Shown here: piece after piece, positions 62,757-64,000 of the stretch
Position numbering within the stretch: the first letter of the stretch is position 1
Layout: the number at the start of each line of letters is the position of its first letter
Assembly (NCBI GenBank): GCA_964036045.1
Contig: OZ038382.1
Location: 135,770,442 to 135,834,441 of the forward strand
Source: Eutreptiella sp. 'Long Island Sound 2002'
Lineage: Eukaryota > Euglenozoa > Euglenophyceae > Eutreptiales > Eutreptiaceae
Length of the DNA: 64,000 nucleotides
Direction: 5' to 3'
Translations under genes and position numbers: made by a program
Notes under the pieces: generated by a model
What the model was told of the DNA's origin: nothing
Databases searched by the model: none
Seen by the model: only the letters and a program-made list of their open reading frames with translations

Positions 62757-63186
62757 AAATAACCTACAAATGTTAATATCACCGATTCAAATATCAACTT
62801 TAAAGAAAAACACATAATGCACAGTGACACGCCCCAACTGGGCATGCATACCTTTGGTGCCTCACCATTTGGGGGCTTGGGAGGGGGGAGGATTTCGGGG
62901 GCTCTTGGGGCCTCGGGGGGCGGGGTGCACAGGCTGTGGGCACCGTACACCAACCTGCTCGCCAAGTTTGATTGATTTTTTTCTTTGGGTGGGGGAGGGG
63001 TTGCCGAGGGGGGGGGGGTTATCCAGGCTTTTTGACCCACACCCCTGAGAACCACACCCCCACGCACTCTAGCCCTAGAAACCACACACCCTAGACCAAA
63101 GCCCCCCCCCCCCCCACACCCCACGGCCCCAAGCGTCAGCCCCTCACACACCACTACGCCAGGGGGGGGGGGGGGCAACAGCGAAC
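62757..63186. other. AT-rich patch, then G/C-tract DNA
   Basis: No gene. An AT-rich stretch directly after the ~600-bp unit is followed by G-rich and C-rich runs (for example 63102-63114 and 63162-63173) and ACCACACCCCCA-like units related to the GTGTGG repeats at 29755. Confidence 0.5.
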
Positions 63187-63375
63187 CGAGAACTAGCCCC
63201 TTCATCTGCTTTGGGGCAATCTGCATGCCGTGAACACACACACACACACACACACCTACTATTTTTTCCGCTTTTTTCCATCATAAATCTTCATGTCCGC
63301 CATCCTAAAAAAACATGCGAAGAATCTAGAAAAGGAATAGGGGATACCCTCCCAAAGCTTAACCGGTAGGGCAAG
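63187..63375 (-). repeat. Dispersed repeat, copy 2 (inverted)
   Basis: The reverse complement shares ordered blocks with 29540-29728, including TTTGGGAGGGTA at one end, a GTGTGTGT tract (here CA at 63235-63255) and ATTGCCCCAAAGCAGA at the other end. Confidence 0.7.
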
Positions 63376-63449
63376 GGGAGGATAGAGGAAGGAGGAAAGA
63401 GGGATGTGTGCGCGAGGCGATGGGTGTGTGGGGGTGCCAATGTCATTGG

Positions 63450-63450
<1 letters not shown>

Positions 63451-63505
<55 letters not shown>

Positions 63506-63510
63506 GTGTC
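63451..63510 (+). repeat. (TG)n microsatellite
   Basis: About 60 bases of nearly pure TG with two TA interruptions. Confidence 0.95.
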
Positions 63511-64000
63511 TTGGAAGGGCGCACCAGGAAAAGGTGCATAGATGCTCCACAATTCACATACAGAGCACTATGGGCGCCACCAATGAGGCGGCACACTAGG
63601 GGCTGGTAACCCCCCATGACCAACTCATTGCGCACACATGGTTACCTAGTTAAACTTCTTGCAGCCATGAATAGGCCGCAATATGTGGGGGAAAGAAATT
63701 AATTTTTGCATGAATTTTTTGAGGTTAATATTAGGTTAATTTTTAAGTTCTGATTAATATTTGCCAAATCTTAAATATTAACCTCGGGAAACTAACGCAA
63801 AACTCCAAACAAAAGAAAAACGGCCGTATACCAGGGAGTTTTGGGACCACATTATCGCTAGCGGGGCCATGTCCTTGTCCTCGCCTACGGCATTGCCAAT
63901 CACCCATAGGTAGGCGGGTGGTTAACCCCGCACGCCCCCGTGGAGGAGCCCAATGGAAAGTTTTGTCTAACTTCCACCGGCGCACGGGTAGGCATCCCCA
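63511..64000. other. Unassigned DNA at the right edge
   Basis: No gene seen. The part 63690-63800 is AT-rich with repeated TTAATATT words, like the patches at 29081, 30290 and 31130. Confidence 0.45.

Overview
This is a repeat-dominated eukaryotic nuclear scaffold, probably from a protist (perhaps an alga). It holds no operons, rRNA genes or bacterial gene organisation. It does hold long tandem satellites, interstitial TTAGGG-type repeats, tRNA-like Pol III units, decayed retroelements, a Helitron and a 200-base N gap. I cannot name the species. I see no convincing host gene; every supported coding region belongs to, or looks like part of, a mobile element.

Layout. (1) 1-1692: a direct repeat pair and unassigned DNA. 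(2) 1693-24590: a nested stack. A ~200-bp satellite (1693-3129 and 23339-24590) is split by a non-LTR retrotransposon (LINE) with a 13-bp target-site duplication (3117-3129 and 23339-23351). The LINE is split by a 16.6-kb element (4301-20936) with inverted ends and TA flanks. That element carries an unrecognised gene (5062-6524), a second damaged coding region (18912-19633) and a recurring ~20-bp palindrome near both ends. Inside it, 6484-18846 is bounded by a 34-bp inverted repeat (33/34 identical). This inner part holds ~950-bp repeats with tRNA-like units, the N gap, a TTTGGG minisatellite, a CACAGACCAC satellite and several foldback clusters of GTTCC/GGAAC modules. (3) 24591-31225: a decayed RT-RNase H pol on the minus strand, then GT-rich repeats. 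(4) 31226-36175: a ~600-bp tandem family with strong palindromes and two orientation switches. (5) 36745-52160: about 140 copies of a 110-bp satellite with higher-order repeats of ~2.2 and ~3 kb. (6) 52207-60713: a Helitron on the minus strand: Rep with zinc ribbons, a K/Q/R-rich repeat domain, a DUF6570-like region and HUH/Y2 motifs; then a PIF1-type helicase in the same frame after one TGA; then a third short ORF. (7) 60816-64000: covarying hairpin repeats, more ~600-bp units, AT-rich patches and GT/CA microsatellites.

How the pieces fit: the Rep and helicase together make a typical Helitron replicase, here interrupted by a stop codon. The LINE pieces at 3130-4298 and 20939-23338 are best read as one 5'-truncated copy. 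The most interesting object is the 16.6-kb element: its ends, internal palindromes and gene match no transposon class I can name.
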